Source: Entophlyctis helioformis (taxonomy: Eukaryota; Chytridiomycota; Chytridiomycetes; Chytridiales; Chytriomycetaceae). From it: a DNA stretch of 64,000 nucleotides. The stretch is from positions 116,916 through 180,915 of the forward strand of contig JAHLKH010000036.1 in NCBI GenBank assembly GCA_025526915.1. Reading direction: 5' to 3'. Below are positions 11,690 to 22,180 of this stretch, piece by piece. The position numbers were made by a program, and so were the translations under genes. Below the pieces are notes generated by a model, which had not been told where the DNA came from, searched no databases, and saw only the letters and a program-made list of their open reading frames with translations. Within the stretch, counting starts at the first letter, position 1; each line of letters opens with the position of its first letter.

Positions 11690-13737
11690 AGTGATTGCAC
11701 AGATGCAGGATGGCTTGGAGTGCACAATGGCCAAGAAGCAGCTCAAGGGCAGTGCATCTCACCGTGCCAGGGCAGACGTGCTCGTGCAGAGTCTGGATCA
11801 AGGCTGAGTGGACGCATCCGAGTTTGCCATTGGTGGCTGGATTGGCCAGAAGCATGTCGAGGCGGACGGCACGGCCAAGATCCATCCGGTCTCGTTCTAC
11901 TCGCGCAAGCTCAATGATGCGGACGCAACTACCCGACCCACGAGCGCGAGATGCTGGCGATCGTGGACACCTGCGACAAGTACCGGCACTACCTGCTCAG
12001 CGTGCACTTCACCATCCACACCGACCATGCTTCCTGCGCTGGATCTCGACGCAGCCCAAGCTGTCGTACCGCCAGGCTCGCTGGATCATGGAGCTGCAAG
12101 AGTTTGATGCTGTGGTCCAGTACATCCAGGGGGGCGACAACAACCTTGCCGACATGCTGTCGCGCCATGTGACTGTTGCCCGCACTGGCCCGCTGCCGCT
12201 CGACGGTGGATGTGTCTGCCCTGACGACAGTCACCTCTGGCATTGCTGCTCGCATCCGTCCGCTGCTGGCTGCCGATCCGTTCCTGCTCAACGTCGCTCG
12301 CTGGAAGGCCGATCCTGCTGGTGCTGTTGCACACGAGCGTCAGTTGGCAGCCAAGCTCGAGCTGGTCGACGGCCTGTGGTTCTACGAGGGCCGCATGTAC
12401 ATCCCAGAGGTCAAGTGCGCACAGACCTGCTCACTTTGGCCCACGAGCCGCCTCATGCTGGCCACCAGGGCGCGAACGAACTACGCCGTCTGCGTGCGCA
12501 TTACTACTGGCCGGACATGGGTGCGTCGGTCGGCCGCTTTGTGGGCTCGTGCGACGCCTGCCAGCGGTTCAACTCGTCGACGCAGGCTCCTGCCGGTCTG
12601 CTGCACCCGCTGCCCATCCCTGCCGACCGCTTCCAGTCTGTGGCGTGCGACATTGCTTCATGCCCATGTCGGACGAGGGCAACGATGCTGTGTTTGTGTT
12701 GTGGATCGCCTGACAAAGCTTGTCAAGTGCGTGCCGACGCGACGCGATGCGACTGCCGAGGATCTTGCCGCGCTGTTCCTCAACCGATGCGTGCTCACTG
12801 GCCATGGCCTGCCGTCGTCTATCGTCTCGGACCGCGACGCCCGCTTCCTGTCTGCCTTCTGGACGGCGCTCTGTGCGGCGCTGGACATTGAGCAAGTCAT
12901 GGCGACGGCCCGCCACCAGGAGACCGACGGCCAGTCCGAACGCACCATCCGCACGCTCAAGGACCTGCTGTCCAAGTATGCCAACCACCGCGGCAGCAAC
13001 TGGGAGCACATGCTCGATGCGGCTGTCCATGCCCTCAACTCTGCTCCAAGTGCATCGACTGGCTATGCTCCGTACTTCCTCGCCTTTGGTCTCGAGCCTT
13101 GCACGCCGCCACACGAGCCTGCAGCATTGTAGCCGCCTGCTGTCCACGACCTGCTCGCCGCCATTGACAAGGCTCGCGTGGATGCCACAGCCAATCTGGT
13201 CAAGGCTCAGGAACAGCAGAAGCGCAACGCCGATCGCCACCGTCGGGATGCTCCTGCCTACGCTGTCGGCGACATGGTCATGCTGCAAGCCGCTGGCATT
13301 GTGTGGCCCACCGACACGCATCGCCCCAATGCGTTCCTGCCCAACTGGCTGGGTCCATTCCCGATCACAGAGGTCAATGCCGCACTGGATGGTCTCAACT
13401 GCAAGCTGGCTCTGCACCCGACCATGCATCGTCTGCATCCGTGGTTCCACGTCCGTCTGCTGAAGCCGTACCGCGATCCGGCCGCTGCTTTCCCCAGCCG
13501 GCCACTGCCTGCTCAGCCGCCTGCAGTCGCCTTTGCTGATGACCCTGCAGCAGCTGAATGGGATTGTTGGACACAAGGTCGCTCGCAACGGCCGCCGCTC
13601 CTTTGTGGTCTCGTACCTCGGCTACGGCCCGCAGCACAACGAGTACCGCTCAGTGGCCGAGCTGCGTGAGACGGCATCTGATCTGCTGGACCAGTACCTT
13701 GCTGCCTTCCAGCGTCACTCTACATCCAACAATGCCT
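11690..13737 (+). mobile_element. decayed Ty3/gypsy pol fragment (RNase H, integrase, chromodomain-like end)
   Basis: Read across several frames, the order is: end of the RT connection (11,700-11,800); RNase H beginning DASEFAIGGWIGQKHVEADG and continuing through SVHFTIHTDHA to GGDNNLADMLSRHV (11,808-12,175); integrase zinc finger HAGHQGANELRRLRAHYYWP with CDACQ (12,440-12,570); integrase core with DRLTKLVKCVPT, SDRDARFLSAFW and TDGQSERTIRTLKDLL (12,700-12,970); and a chromodomain-like end (13,540-13,730). There are several frame breaks, and a TAG in frame at 13,130. Gag, protease and most of the reverse transcriptase are missing and no LTRs are visible. It is a dead remnant directly downstream of the LRR receptor gene. 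Confidence 0.85.
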
Positions 13738-13842
13738 GATGCAGGTAGCCTGTCTAGATGCAGCCTCTAAACAACGAATGAAGCAAAGAGTTCGACCGTT
13801 TGACATTCCGTCCCTCTGCAAACGCGCACTTTGCCACGGACC

Positions 13843-16660
13843 ATGTCACAATACCACGCCTTGCAGATGCCCACGACGACGCGGACGCGGAGACGGACAT
13901 GGAATGGGTCCTCTGTCTCCAGCACAGGACCCGGCCGCCGACAACCAGCCCCCGACGCATCACTATGGCACGGCGGATCCACACAGCGGGCCGCACATGC
14001 CCCAGCCGTCGCAGCCATTCTCTCAGCCCCCTCAGCACGCGTCGCGAACACGGCAGCCGTCCTTCCCGCGGATCAGCCCTTTGTACCGCGCCATACAGAC
14101 TCGCGCTGGCAGCCGCTCGAGAAGGATGGCAAGACCAAGCCGGTGGCAGGATCGCACTCGCGAGCCAGCACCGGCAGCAACGCAACCTCTGTGACGACGG
14201 CGGCATTCCCATGTCCGTCATGAAGACCGGTACGATTGCCAGCCGCTTGACACTGACTGGCGGGTCTGCATGCCTGACACGTACTCCGAATGGATCCGTG
14301 TGGGGGTCCCTGGCCATTCATCACCACTTTTCTTACAATCCGTCTGCCTGACACTTTGCGATCCGCACAGCAAGCGTCGCTCGCCTGGGCACGTCGGAAT
14401 CGGAGCTAGATTCAGTCTCTCTTGGGCACGGCGGATACTCGCGCCATGGCAGCACCGAGGCCCTGTCGTCGATCCACATGCCCAACTACAACACGGGCCC
14501 AGCTGGGCATGGCCGCAAAGGCAGTGTTCCGACGGTCCCCCTCGATTCCCAGCAGCAGCAACAGCAGCAGCAGCAGCAGCAGCGACAACCGCCGGGTCTG
14601 CTCAACCGCGTCATATCAGGGTTCATGACCAATGCCGCAGCCGCGCCAGCGCGGTTCCGTTCCGCCACGCGCACGAGCTCATTTTTCGGCTCACGCCAGC
14701 CGTCCATGGTCATGCCACGCATCAACGCCATCCGGTCCACGTTCCACCACGAGCCGCTGCAGTCGCATGTGCCATGGACACCAGGCGGGCAGCCGCGCGA
14801 CCGCAACGAGGCGCAGCTGCTGCTCGATCTGGCTGCTGTGCTTGTAGCGCATGGCGCGCCGCTCTACCGCGTCGAGCACCGCATTGCCGACGCGGCGGCG
14901 GCCCTCGAGTTCCCCATCTCCTTCTTCTCGCTGCCGTCGACCATGATGATCAATCTGGGCGACGGCGGTGCCCAGCACCCGTCGCGCACCGAGTTTCTCA
15001 AGATCAAGCAGGACTATAACATGTTCAAGTTGCATCAGGCTGATCGGCTGGCACGTCGGCTGGGCATGGTGCATATCCGCTTTGAGCGGCTCAAGATGGC
15101 CATGATGGCGCGGCGTGGGGTCGGGCCGGGCGGTGGTCCAGGCTGGGCCCCCGAGCTCCGCAGATCTCATGGGTGCGGGCCATACAGCCAGTCCCGACAG
15201 CGAAGGGCCGACCCATGCCAATGCGGGGTGCACGCAGAGCACGTGGCACTCGATCTGGAAAACGAGCCGCGACGCAGCGTGTTGAGCATGTCGCAGCCGA
15301 GTACCGGTCCGTCATCAAACGGCCCATGGCGACGCCAGTGGCCGAGCGCAGCGACTCGGAGCCCGTTGAGATTATGGAGATTATCGAGGACCTTGCCGAG
15401 ATCCGCCGTGCGGACGACGGGTACTCGCGGTACACGCGGATCATCGCTTCATCCACGCAGTCGTCGTGTCTGGCGCTGCTGCTCTTTAACGGATCCATTG
15501 CAGACGGGATTGCCTCGTGCATCCTGGGTGCGCTGGCCACGACGCAGCAGATCATGGCCGAGGAGCTCGATGCCTCGACCACGGGCATCATCTTTGTCTC
15601 GATGACCGTCTCGTTTCTGTCGCGCATGGCCCAGATCAAGTACATTTGGTGGTGGCTGCCGGGGTCTCCGTACGGCCTCTGCCACGACACTGTCGTGCTA
15701 TCGAGCGTTGTGCAGTACATGCCGGGCACACAGTTTACTCTTGCGATGCTTGAGCTCGGGTCTGACCATTCAGTTGCTGGTGCTGTGCGCATGTTCCAGG
15801 CGTTCATGCGGTCGATCATGGTTGGGTACGGTTGCTCACTGACTTGCAGCAGAAAGTCGCGAGCTGACATCTGACGGTGGCGCAGAGTACGGCATCGCGT
15901 TCGGATCAAGATGCGCCGTGTTCTTACTGCAGGCATCAACCTGTACAATGCAGAGGAAATAGCGCAGTCGTGTCCCAAGCCATCAACGGCTGTGGACTGG
16001 TGGCGCATGCCCTTCTTCTTCCCTGTACGTCTGTCAGCCTCCTTGTTGTGCACACGGGCGGTCGCGCTGACATTCACGACACCAGATGACGCTGTCCATC
16101 ATGATCTTTTTGAAGGCCATCGCAAGCAGTGGCTCCATATGTTTGTGACATCGTTCATCGGATTCGTCGTGTCAATGTCCACGTCGCGGTTCATGAGCTC
16201 AGTGAGTTGGCCACCGCATTCTGTCATGTCCATCTGCCTGCCGTCTCATCATGTCCACACTAACACACACGCATGCCACGCGACAGGATCTGTCGGCAGC
16301 ATTGTCGTCAATGTCGCTCGGCCTCGTCGCCAATATATGGGCACGCTACAGAGACGACATTGCCATTGCATCCGTGCTCTCTGGCATCTTCTGGCTCGTT
16401 CCAGGCTCGGTGGGTATCCGCGGTGCGATTGCCGCGTTTTCGCAGAACCTTGCAACGAGCGGAACCATATTCGGCACCGAGATCATCCTGCGCACGCTGT
16501 CCATCGCCGTCGGACTCTAGTAAGTTGGGCTGCGTCGGCTGTGGGGTTGTGTGCCCTTGGATGAACGGCTCACATGTGCTGCAGTGTGGCCAATGCGATC
16601 ATGTTCCCAATGACGCCGAAGCGGCGACAGACGGACGAGGCGGATGCTCTCGCCATCTGA
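13843..16660 (+). CDS. Prm10/ThrE-like threonine/serine exporter family membrane protein
   Basis: The core matches the two-domain ThrE family (fungal Prm10). A cytosolic domain has NEAQLLLDLAAVLVAHGAPL, YRVEHRI, FFSLPSTMMINLGDG and HPSRTEFLKIKQDYNM. Membrane helices follow: SSTQSSCLALLLFNGSIADG, then GALATTQQIMAEEL, WWRMPFFFP, then LSAALSSMSLGLVANIWA, SVLSGIFWLVPGSVGIRGAI and a last exon ending KRRQTDEADALAI at TGA 16,660. Introns include GT at 16,025 and the last one near 16,519. A one-base loss near 16,116 breaks frame between MTLSIMIFLKA and HRKQWLHMFVTS. The low-complexity N terminus (13,843-14,360) has unresolved exon frames; a poly-Gln tract lies at 14,550-14,582. Probably an amino-acid carrier in an internal or plasma membrane. 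Confidence 0.7.
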
Positions 16661-16789
16661 GTGCCGTGGGTCGTGTACTGTGTCGTATGCTCTATCGTGT
16701 CTGTCTGTCTGTCCGTCTGTCCTTGCATCCTTGCATCCAAACCATTAAAGCCCGCCATCAAAAATTTCCATAATTATTCCACAACGTCA

Positions 16790-17419
16790 ATGCCCAGCGT
16801 CGTGCTCATCGAGACAGCGTCCATCGTTGGATGGTGGACAACGTACACAGCGTCCGTGTCGCTCGCACAGCGCAAGTCGCCCGAGACGGTCGCCTTCTCC
16901 GGCGCCCTTGCCGGCACGCTGCTCGGCACCGTGTCGCTGCTCGCCCGAGTGCCGTCATTCCCAGAGACGTGGGCCGACCACGCACAGGCCACGTCGACGG
17001 CCCCGAAGCCGCAACGGGATGCCACGCAGACGACCATCAGGAAGGCGACGCCAAGCACGCTGGCCGCGCTGAGCAGCACGTCCGGCCCGCTACTGACGCT
17101 CGCCAAACCCGCCGCGGGCCATGCCGCCTTTTTCTGCATCTACGAGGGCCTGCGGGCGTCGGGCCATCGCCGCATCAGACAAGACCCCCGTGACGACGTG
17201 CCGCTGGTCGTCATGCGCGCCGCGGTCGATGCCGTTGCCGGTGGCCTGGCCGGCATGGCGTACCGTGCCACGGCGATCCCGTTTTACATGTCCGGGTCGG
17301 TGCCGAGCCCGCTGCTGCGTCCCGGCGGCCCCATGGTGCTCGCCACCACGTTTGCCGTCACAGCGACCTGCACAGGCGTGTTGCAGACGCTCACGGATCT
17401 GGTGCTGGGCCAACAATGA
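16790..17419 (+). CDS. small hydrophobic membrane protein, family unrecognised
   Basis: A single uninterrupted frame of 209 residues from ATG 16,790 to TGA 17,419. The start is preferred because the frame upstream of it is a low-complexity run in the flank of the previous gene. Hydrophobic Gly/Ala-rich segments (VAFSGALAGTLLGTVSLLA, then AVDAVAGGLAGMAYRATAI, then ATTFAVTATCTGVLQTLTDL) alternate with a hydrophilic loop. The pattern recalls small Tim17/22-type or peroxisomal membrane proteins, but no diagnostic motif is seen, so the function is left open. It converges tail-to-tail with the CASP gene 84 bp away. Confidence 0.55.
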   Translation: MPSVVLIETASIVGWWTTYTASVSLAQRKSPETVAFSGALAGTLLGTVSLLARVPSFPETWADHAQATSTAPKPQRDATQTTIRKATPSTLAALSSTSGPLLTLAKPAAGHAAFFCIYEGLRASGHRRIRQDPRDDVPLVVMRAAVDAVAGGLAGMAYRATAIPFYMSGSVPSPLLRPGGPMVLATTFAVTATCTGVLQTLTDLVLGQQ

Positions 17420-17503
17420 CCGTCACTGTGCACGAGGGGAATGAAGGCATGCATGCGTGTATGGTGGTGCTGCCAGAGTTTAATGGTGCTGGGTGCGTTC
17501 GGT

Positions 17504-20500
17504 TCAGCCGTCGCCCGGATGCTTGCTCCCGCCGTGCACGTTCCAGAGACCCGCCTGCTTGTTGCCTGCACAGGATGCAACGCATGTCAGTTGCCCGCAA
17601 CCCAGCAGAGTCGCACACAGCCGACCGATGCCTACCGTGCTTGCAGTCTTCGCACTGGGAGAGCTGGTACAGCGTCACAAACACGAGAAGGTGCAGTGCG
17701 CCGCTGTACACGACAAACAGCCATCGAGAGTACTTGTTGGTCGACAGGAGACGCGTGAGTCCCAGTGCCGCGCGCTCTGCCGGATTCATGGACCGCGCGC
17801 GACGCAGCTCTTCCTGCTGATGGAACCGGCGGAACGGGTCCAGCGTGTCTTCGTACATGCCGCGGTACTTGTTGCTGACACTGTCGGCAGCGTCTGGCCC
17901 GCTGCCACTGCCGCCGCGTCTGCCCATGCTGTTGTCGATCGTGATACCACCTGCGACTGCGCGTCGTCACGTCAGTCCATCCACTCGCTTTGTCTCGTCG
18001 GCATACAGCCGCCAACGGGGTGCACTCACAGCGGACCCCTTGTTGCCGGTTGTGAAGAAGCTTTCAGAATACCGCAGCTTCTCGTACAGCTTGACGTTGT
18101 CGGATTTGAGGTTGGTCACCTCGTACCGCAGCTCGGCAATCGTCTGCGTCTGCTCGCGCGAAGTCTGCTGTGCTTCCTCGTACCGCTGCTTGTACCGGTC
18201 TCGCTGCGAGGTCAGGATGGGCACAATCGACGCATCGGCCGGCGAGTGCCCGACAGGCGGCTGCGCAGCCGCCAGCTGGTCGGCCGATCCTGCCACCTTG
18301 GCTGCCGACAGCGTCTTGGTGTAGCTGTCGGACATGAGCGACTCGAGGCCCTGCCACCAAGCATGGCGCGTGAGTCGACAGTGCCAAAACAACAGCACAA
18401 GAACGAGAGACGGGGTGTACCTCGCTGACAGACTGCTTTTTGGACTGCATGGAGGCCCACGATTCGTTCACGCGCAGCAGATCGCTCTCCAGCTTGCGCA
18501 CAAGCGTCTGGCTCTGATCCAGCTTGACATTCAGGTCGTCGCGCGCCAGCTGCGTCTCTTGCAGCATGGCTGTTGTTTCCATCAGATCCGTCTGTCATAT
18601 CTCCGAGTCAGCAAGCAGCGACAAGCCAACCAAGCCGCCAACGGCCAGAACTTGCCTTGAGTGTGGTAATCTCGCTCTGCAGTTTCTTGTTCTTGGCCAT
18701 CATGAGCGTCTCGAGCGGGTGGTCAAGATTGACGGGCGATGCACCGTCAGCCGCCTGGTCCTGGAAGCCGTCAAACTCGATGCCCTTGATGATCTCGAGC
18801 TCGCGCTTGATCTCGTCATAGTCGCTGTACTCTTGTAGCGACGACTGCAGCTGTGCGACTTCAAACGACTGTGACCGCATGCGTTGCATGAGTGAGTCGC
18901 GTGGCAGCAAGATCGGCGGGACTGGCGACCGCAGGACACACACCTTCATGGCAAGCTCGCGTTCAGTGTCGGCCTGGCGTGATTGTTGGCAACCTCGTGC
19001 ATGCGCTGTGCGGCAAGCGTCTCGTCCAGTTTGGCCGTGACTGTTGCGTTCTCTGTCTCGACTTCGGCAACACGCTCGCGCAGTCTGTTGCATCCAAAAG
19101 TCAGTCCCACTGGTTTGCACAACGGCATTGCAACTCGACGCACCGCGAGATGAGCTCGTCCTTTTCAGTCTCATCGACAGGTGCATTCAGCTGGTCCTTC
19201 AACAGCCGCTGTTGGGGCACGAGGGAATTAGACGACAGGGCGTGTTCAGGCCAACGCCAAAGCAATGCCACATACGTTTTCACGCTCAAGCTGCGACACC
19301 TTGAGATTGCTGCGCTCAAGGTCCATGGCAACAATATCGAGCTCGGCAAGACGGCTGGCAACGCCCTCGTCTGTCGAATGCTGTGAGTCGGCTGCGCGCA
19401 TTCAAGCAGCCAGCACACAAAGGCCACACACCAAACTGCTGCGTCTCGTCGACGAGCTTGGCCTGAGTGACGGCATGGTTGCTCTTGAGGTTGGTGAACT
19501 GGTCCTTGAGCTGGCTCAGCTGGCGGTTAAGCGAGTACTCGCTGATCAAGAGTGGCCAGTCAGCCACGGGGGCCAGTCGCGAGGACACAAGAGTGCAATG
19601 GCGAAGCGTACGTTTCCTTGTATATCCGGATCTTGTCGTCCATGATGAGCTTCATCTCCTCTTCCTTGGTCGCCACCTTTTCAGCCACCATCTCGTCCAG
19701 CTGTTGTGCAAGGCGAGTCAGGACATTTGGACGCGCCGCGTGTGGCATATGCACCGGACAGGCACCAACTTGCCATGGCTTCGTACTTGGCGAGCCGCTG
19801 CTTGAGACTGGCGACGGACGACTCTGCGCCCTTTGCAGCAGCCACCTGGGCTTGGGCCGCGGCCATGTCGTCGCGCAGTCTGCGGTTCTCTGCCTGCAGA
19901 TTGGCGACCTCGGCCAGCTGCTTTGTTTGTTCCTGTCGCCAAGGCAGTCAGCAGTTGTTGTTGTTGGATGCATGCATGCATGCATGCATGCATGAAAGGG
20001 ATGAACTGCAGGATGGCGTCTTACAAGGGCAGCCGAGACGAGCGAGGCCGGATCGGGCAGATCGGACAGCAGCTTGTACAGGTTGAGGAAGGCGGTCTCT
20101 GCAAACTTGGAGCGTCTGTTCATGTTGTCGATCTCGCTCTGGTACGCTGCAACGAGGGCGGGTCAGCACGACAGACGGCGGCAAACGTAGACGGCAGCAG
20201 CAGCAACACAGACGCACCCTTGACGAGGCTCTTGACCTCCTTGAGCTTCTCGTCGTCGGGCACCTTGCGGAAGTCCTTGGTCTGGTCGGCAAGCCTCTTG
20301 CGGCTGGCCGTCGACTCGCTCTGGTGCTCGATGATGCTCAGGCCTTGGCTGTCGAGCTGCCGCTGCAGCTGCGGCAGGTTGGCGGCTGCAAGCTGCGTGT
20401 CAGTCTCGATGTGTGTATCTGTCTATGTCTGAATCTGCACGACTCTGCTACTGCCTGTCTACCAGTAACGCCAGATATCCCTTGCCGTCCTCACCCTCCC

Positions 20501-20531
20501 ACGCCTGCAGTGCCTGTGCCAGCCCATCCAT
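17504..20531 (-). CDS. COY1: CASP/Coy1-type golgin, tail-anchored Golgi coiled-coil protein
   Basis: Multi-exon gene from ATG 20,531. The N terminus has QAWEGEDG then LPQLQRQLDSQGLSIIEHQS and SRKRLADQTKDFRKVPDDEK, as in CASP/Coy1. Next come MNRRSKFAETAFLNLYKLLS and DLPDPASLV, followed by several hundred residues of coiled coil (for example QLSQLKDQFTNLKSNHAV and EYSDYDEIKRELEIIKGIEF). The C-terminal CASP_C domain has YRGMYEDTLDPFRRF, ALGLTRLLSTNKYSRWLFVV and the membrane anchor YSGALHLLVFVTLYQLS, then a last short exon ending at TGA 17,504. The family tethers vesicles within the Golgi. An intron holds a GCATGCAT repeat at about 19,970-19,994. Confidence 0.88.
19970..19994. repeat. GCAT palindromic microsatellite in a CASP intron
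   Basis: Six copies of GCAT, self-complementary, lie inside an intron of the golgin gene. Such tracts can form cruciforms. Confidence 0.85.
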
Positions 20532-20758
20532 GGCGCACTCGTCGAGATCTTGCGTGAGTCTGGTGCGAGTTTGCGAGGCGCTTGCGTGCTTGTGCGTGTG
20601 GCGCCGGCGCCTGATCTGTTCATGCAGACAGCGTGACCTGTGTCGGAAGGGCCGTCGGAACCCGGTTGGCCGTCCCTTTAAAAGGCGGCAGGCAGTACGC
20701 AGGGCAGATACGCAGGGCAGATACGCAGCCAGCCAGACCAACGCAGCGAGTAGCGGGC

Positions 20759-21433
20759 ATGGGCGCCTTTCTGAGCACAAACAGACGCAGCAACGGAAGC
20801 AGAAGCAGAAGCAGCCGCACCGCCGCAACCACCACCGCCGCAAGCAGCCTCAAGCACAGCAGCCGCGACTTTGTCGTCACTTACAACACCATGCAGGCTG
20901 CCCACGACGACCACCACGACGCTAACACCGCTGTCGACCGCGCCAACGACCACGCCGACGACCCGGCCAACGACGAGGAGATCAAGGAGTGGCACCTGCA
21001 CGTCTACTGGCACATCCAGCCGTCGTACCACGGCAGCTCGTCCGTGTCCGCGACCGAGCAGCTCGCCATCGACTTCCGCAACCGCATCCTGGCGCTCAAC
21101 GAGTCGGGCTACTTTGTCGCCGTGCCGCTCAAGACGGTCAACCGCGAGCCGCGCGGCCCGCACCCGATCGGCTCGTACGAGGTGTGGGTGCCCGCCGAGC
21201 ACTTTGCACGCGTCTACGGCTGGTTCGTCCTGAACCGCCCCAAGGAGCTCAAGGTGCTGCTGCACCCGCTCACGCGCCACGAGCTGCTCGACCACACCGA
21301 GCGCGCCGTGTACCTCGGCGGCCCCGCTGCCCTGCCGCTCAAGCTCGACGAGCTCGGCGACGTGCTGGACCACGTGCCCCTGCAGTATCCCGAGCTCGGC
21401 CTCGGCTACTCTGCCCCGCCTCGCCAGTCATGA
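20759..21433 (+). CDS. DOPA 4,5-dioxygenase-like protein
   Basis: A single exon of 224 residues from ATG 20,759. A Ser/Arg/Thr-rich lead of about 75 residues precedes the conserved domain: EEIKEWHLHVYWHIQ, FRNRILALNESGYFVAVPL, REPRGPHPIGSYEVWVP, HFARVYGWFVLNRPKELKVL and LHPLTRHELLDHTERAVYLG. The histidines of HLHVYW, GPHPIGS and LHPLT are those expected to bind iron. The family opens catechol rings extradiol; in basidiomycetes it makes betalamic acid, and most fungal members have unknown substrates. An internal ATG at 20,891 would remove much of the lead. Its start faces that of the golgin gene about 230 bp away, and the shared region contains short CGCAGGGCAGATA direct repeats (about 20,697-20,725). 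Confidence 0.85.
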   Translation: MGAFLSTNRRSNGSRSRSSRTAATTTAASSLKHSSRDFVVTYNTMQAAHDDHHDANTAVDRANDHADDPANDEEIKEWHLHVYWHIQPSYHGSSSVSATEQLAIDFRNRILALNESGYFVAVPLKTVNREPRGPHPIGSYEVWVPAEHFARVYGWFVLNRPKELKVLLHPLTRHELLDHTERAVYLGGPAALPLKLDELGDVLDHVPLQYPELGLGYSAPPRQS

Positions 21434-22180
21434 AGCAGCGAAGCAATGAAGCAGTTGTCTGTTCAAGTGTCTGTTCGTGTGTGGTCGTCTATGTGGTTGT
21501 TTTGTGTGAAGGCTTTCTTGTAAGAGCTGTCTTGTGAAAGCTTTCTTGTAAGAGCTGCCCTGTAAGAGCTTCGCTGTGCACTGGCACAGATCTCTGTGCT
21601 GGTTGAGATGGCGCTGCCCCTGGCAAGCAGCACACGCAGCACACGCAGCACACGCAGCACACGCAGCACACGCAGCACACGCAGCTTTCGCTGCAATCTC
21701 GCCAAGACGCACGTCGCGACCCAACGTCAAAGGTCAGTCGTTGGTCGTCTGCGTGCGAGCCCTCGGCGTCAGCGTCTGCGTCTGCGTCTGCGAGTCGGCG
21801 TGCGGGCCACGAGGCGTGAGACACGGCGTGAGACACGGCAGCGGCCAGGCAGGCAGGCAGCCAGACAACCCGTATGTGGCCACCACGGCCACCACAACCA
21901 CCACCAGCACACGCTCGCTGATCATGCGACGCTCGCCCACGGCCACGCCAACGCCTGTGCCCACGCAGACCGCCCTTGCCCGGCTGCCCAGGCTGCCCAG
22001 GCTGCCCGTGCCAGGCTGTCTCACGCCGCCCGCCTCACGCCGCCTACTTGCCTGCAGCCTCGCCTGCCGTGCCGTGACGTGCCTCGCACACACCAACTCA
22101 CCAACACGCACCAACACGCAACTGACCCTCGCTCCCACCTCCTGCCTCTCGCCCTTGAACGGCCGTGGCCACCAGCGCAC
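21434..22180 (+). other. leader region of the Not2 gene with short tandem repeats
   Basis: No separate gene is supported. The region has imperfect CTTGTAAGAGCTG repeats (about 21,510-21,570) and a run of the 9-mer ACACGCAGC (about 21,628-21,682). It stays open in the Not2 frame from 21,596, so an upstream start (ATG 21,608) cannot be excluded, but the predicted Ser-Thr-Arg repeats look like untranslated repeat rather than protein. Confidence 0.4.

Noticed and set aside
12569..13588. A 339-residue minus-strand open frame
   Set aside because: It is antisense to the Ty3 integrase, which has clear motifs on the plus strand.
11690..13737. An active retrotransposon
   Set aside because: There are several frame breaks, an in-frame TAG at 13,130, no gag, protease or full reverse transcriptase, and no visible LTRs.
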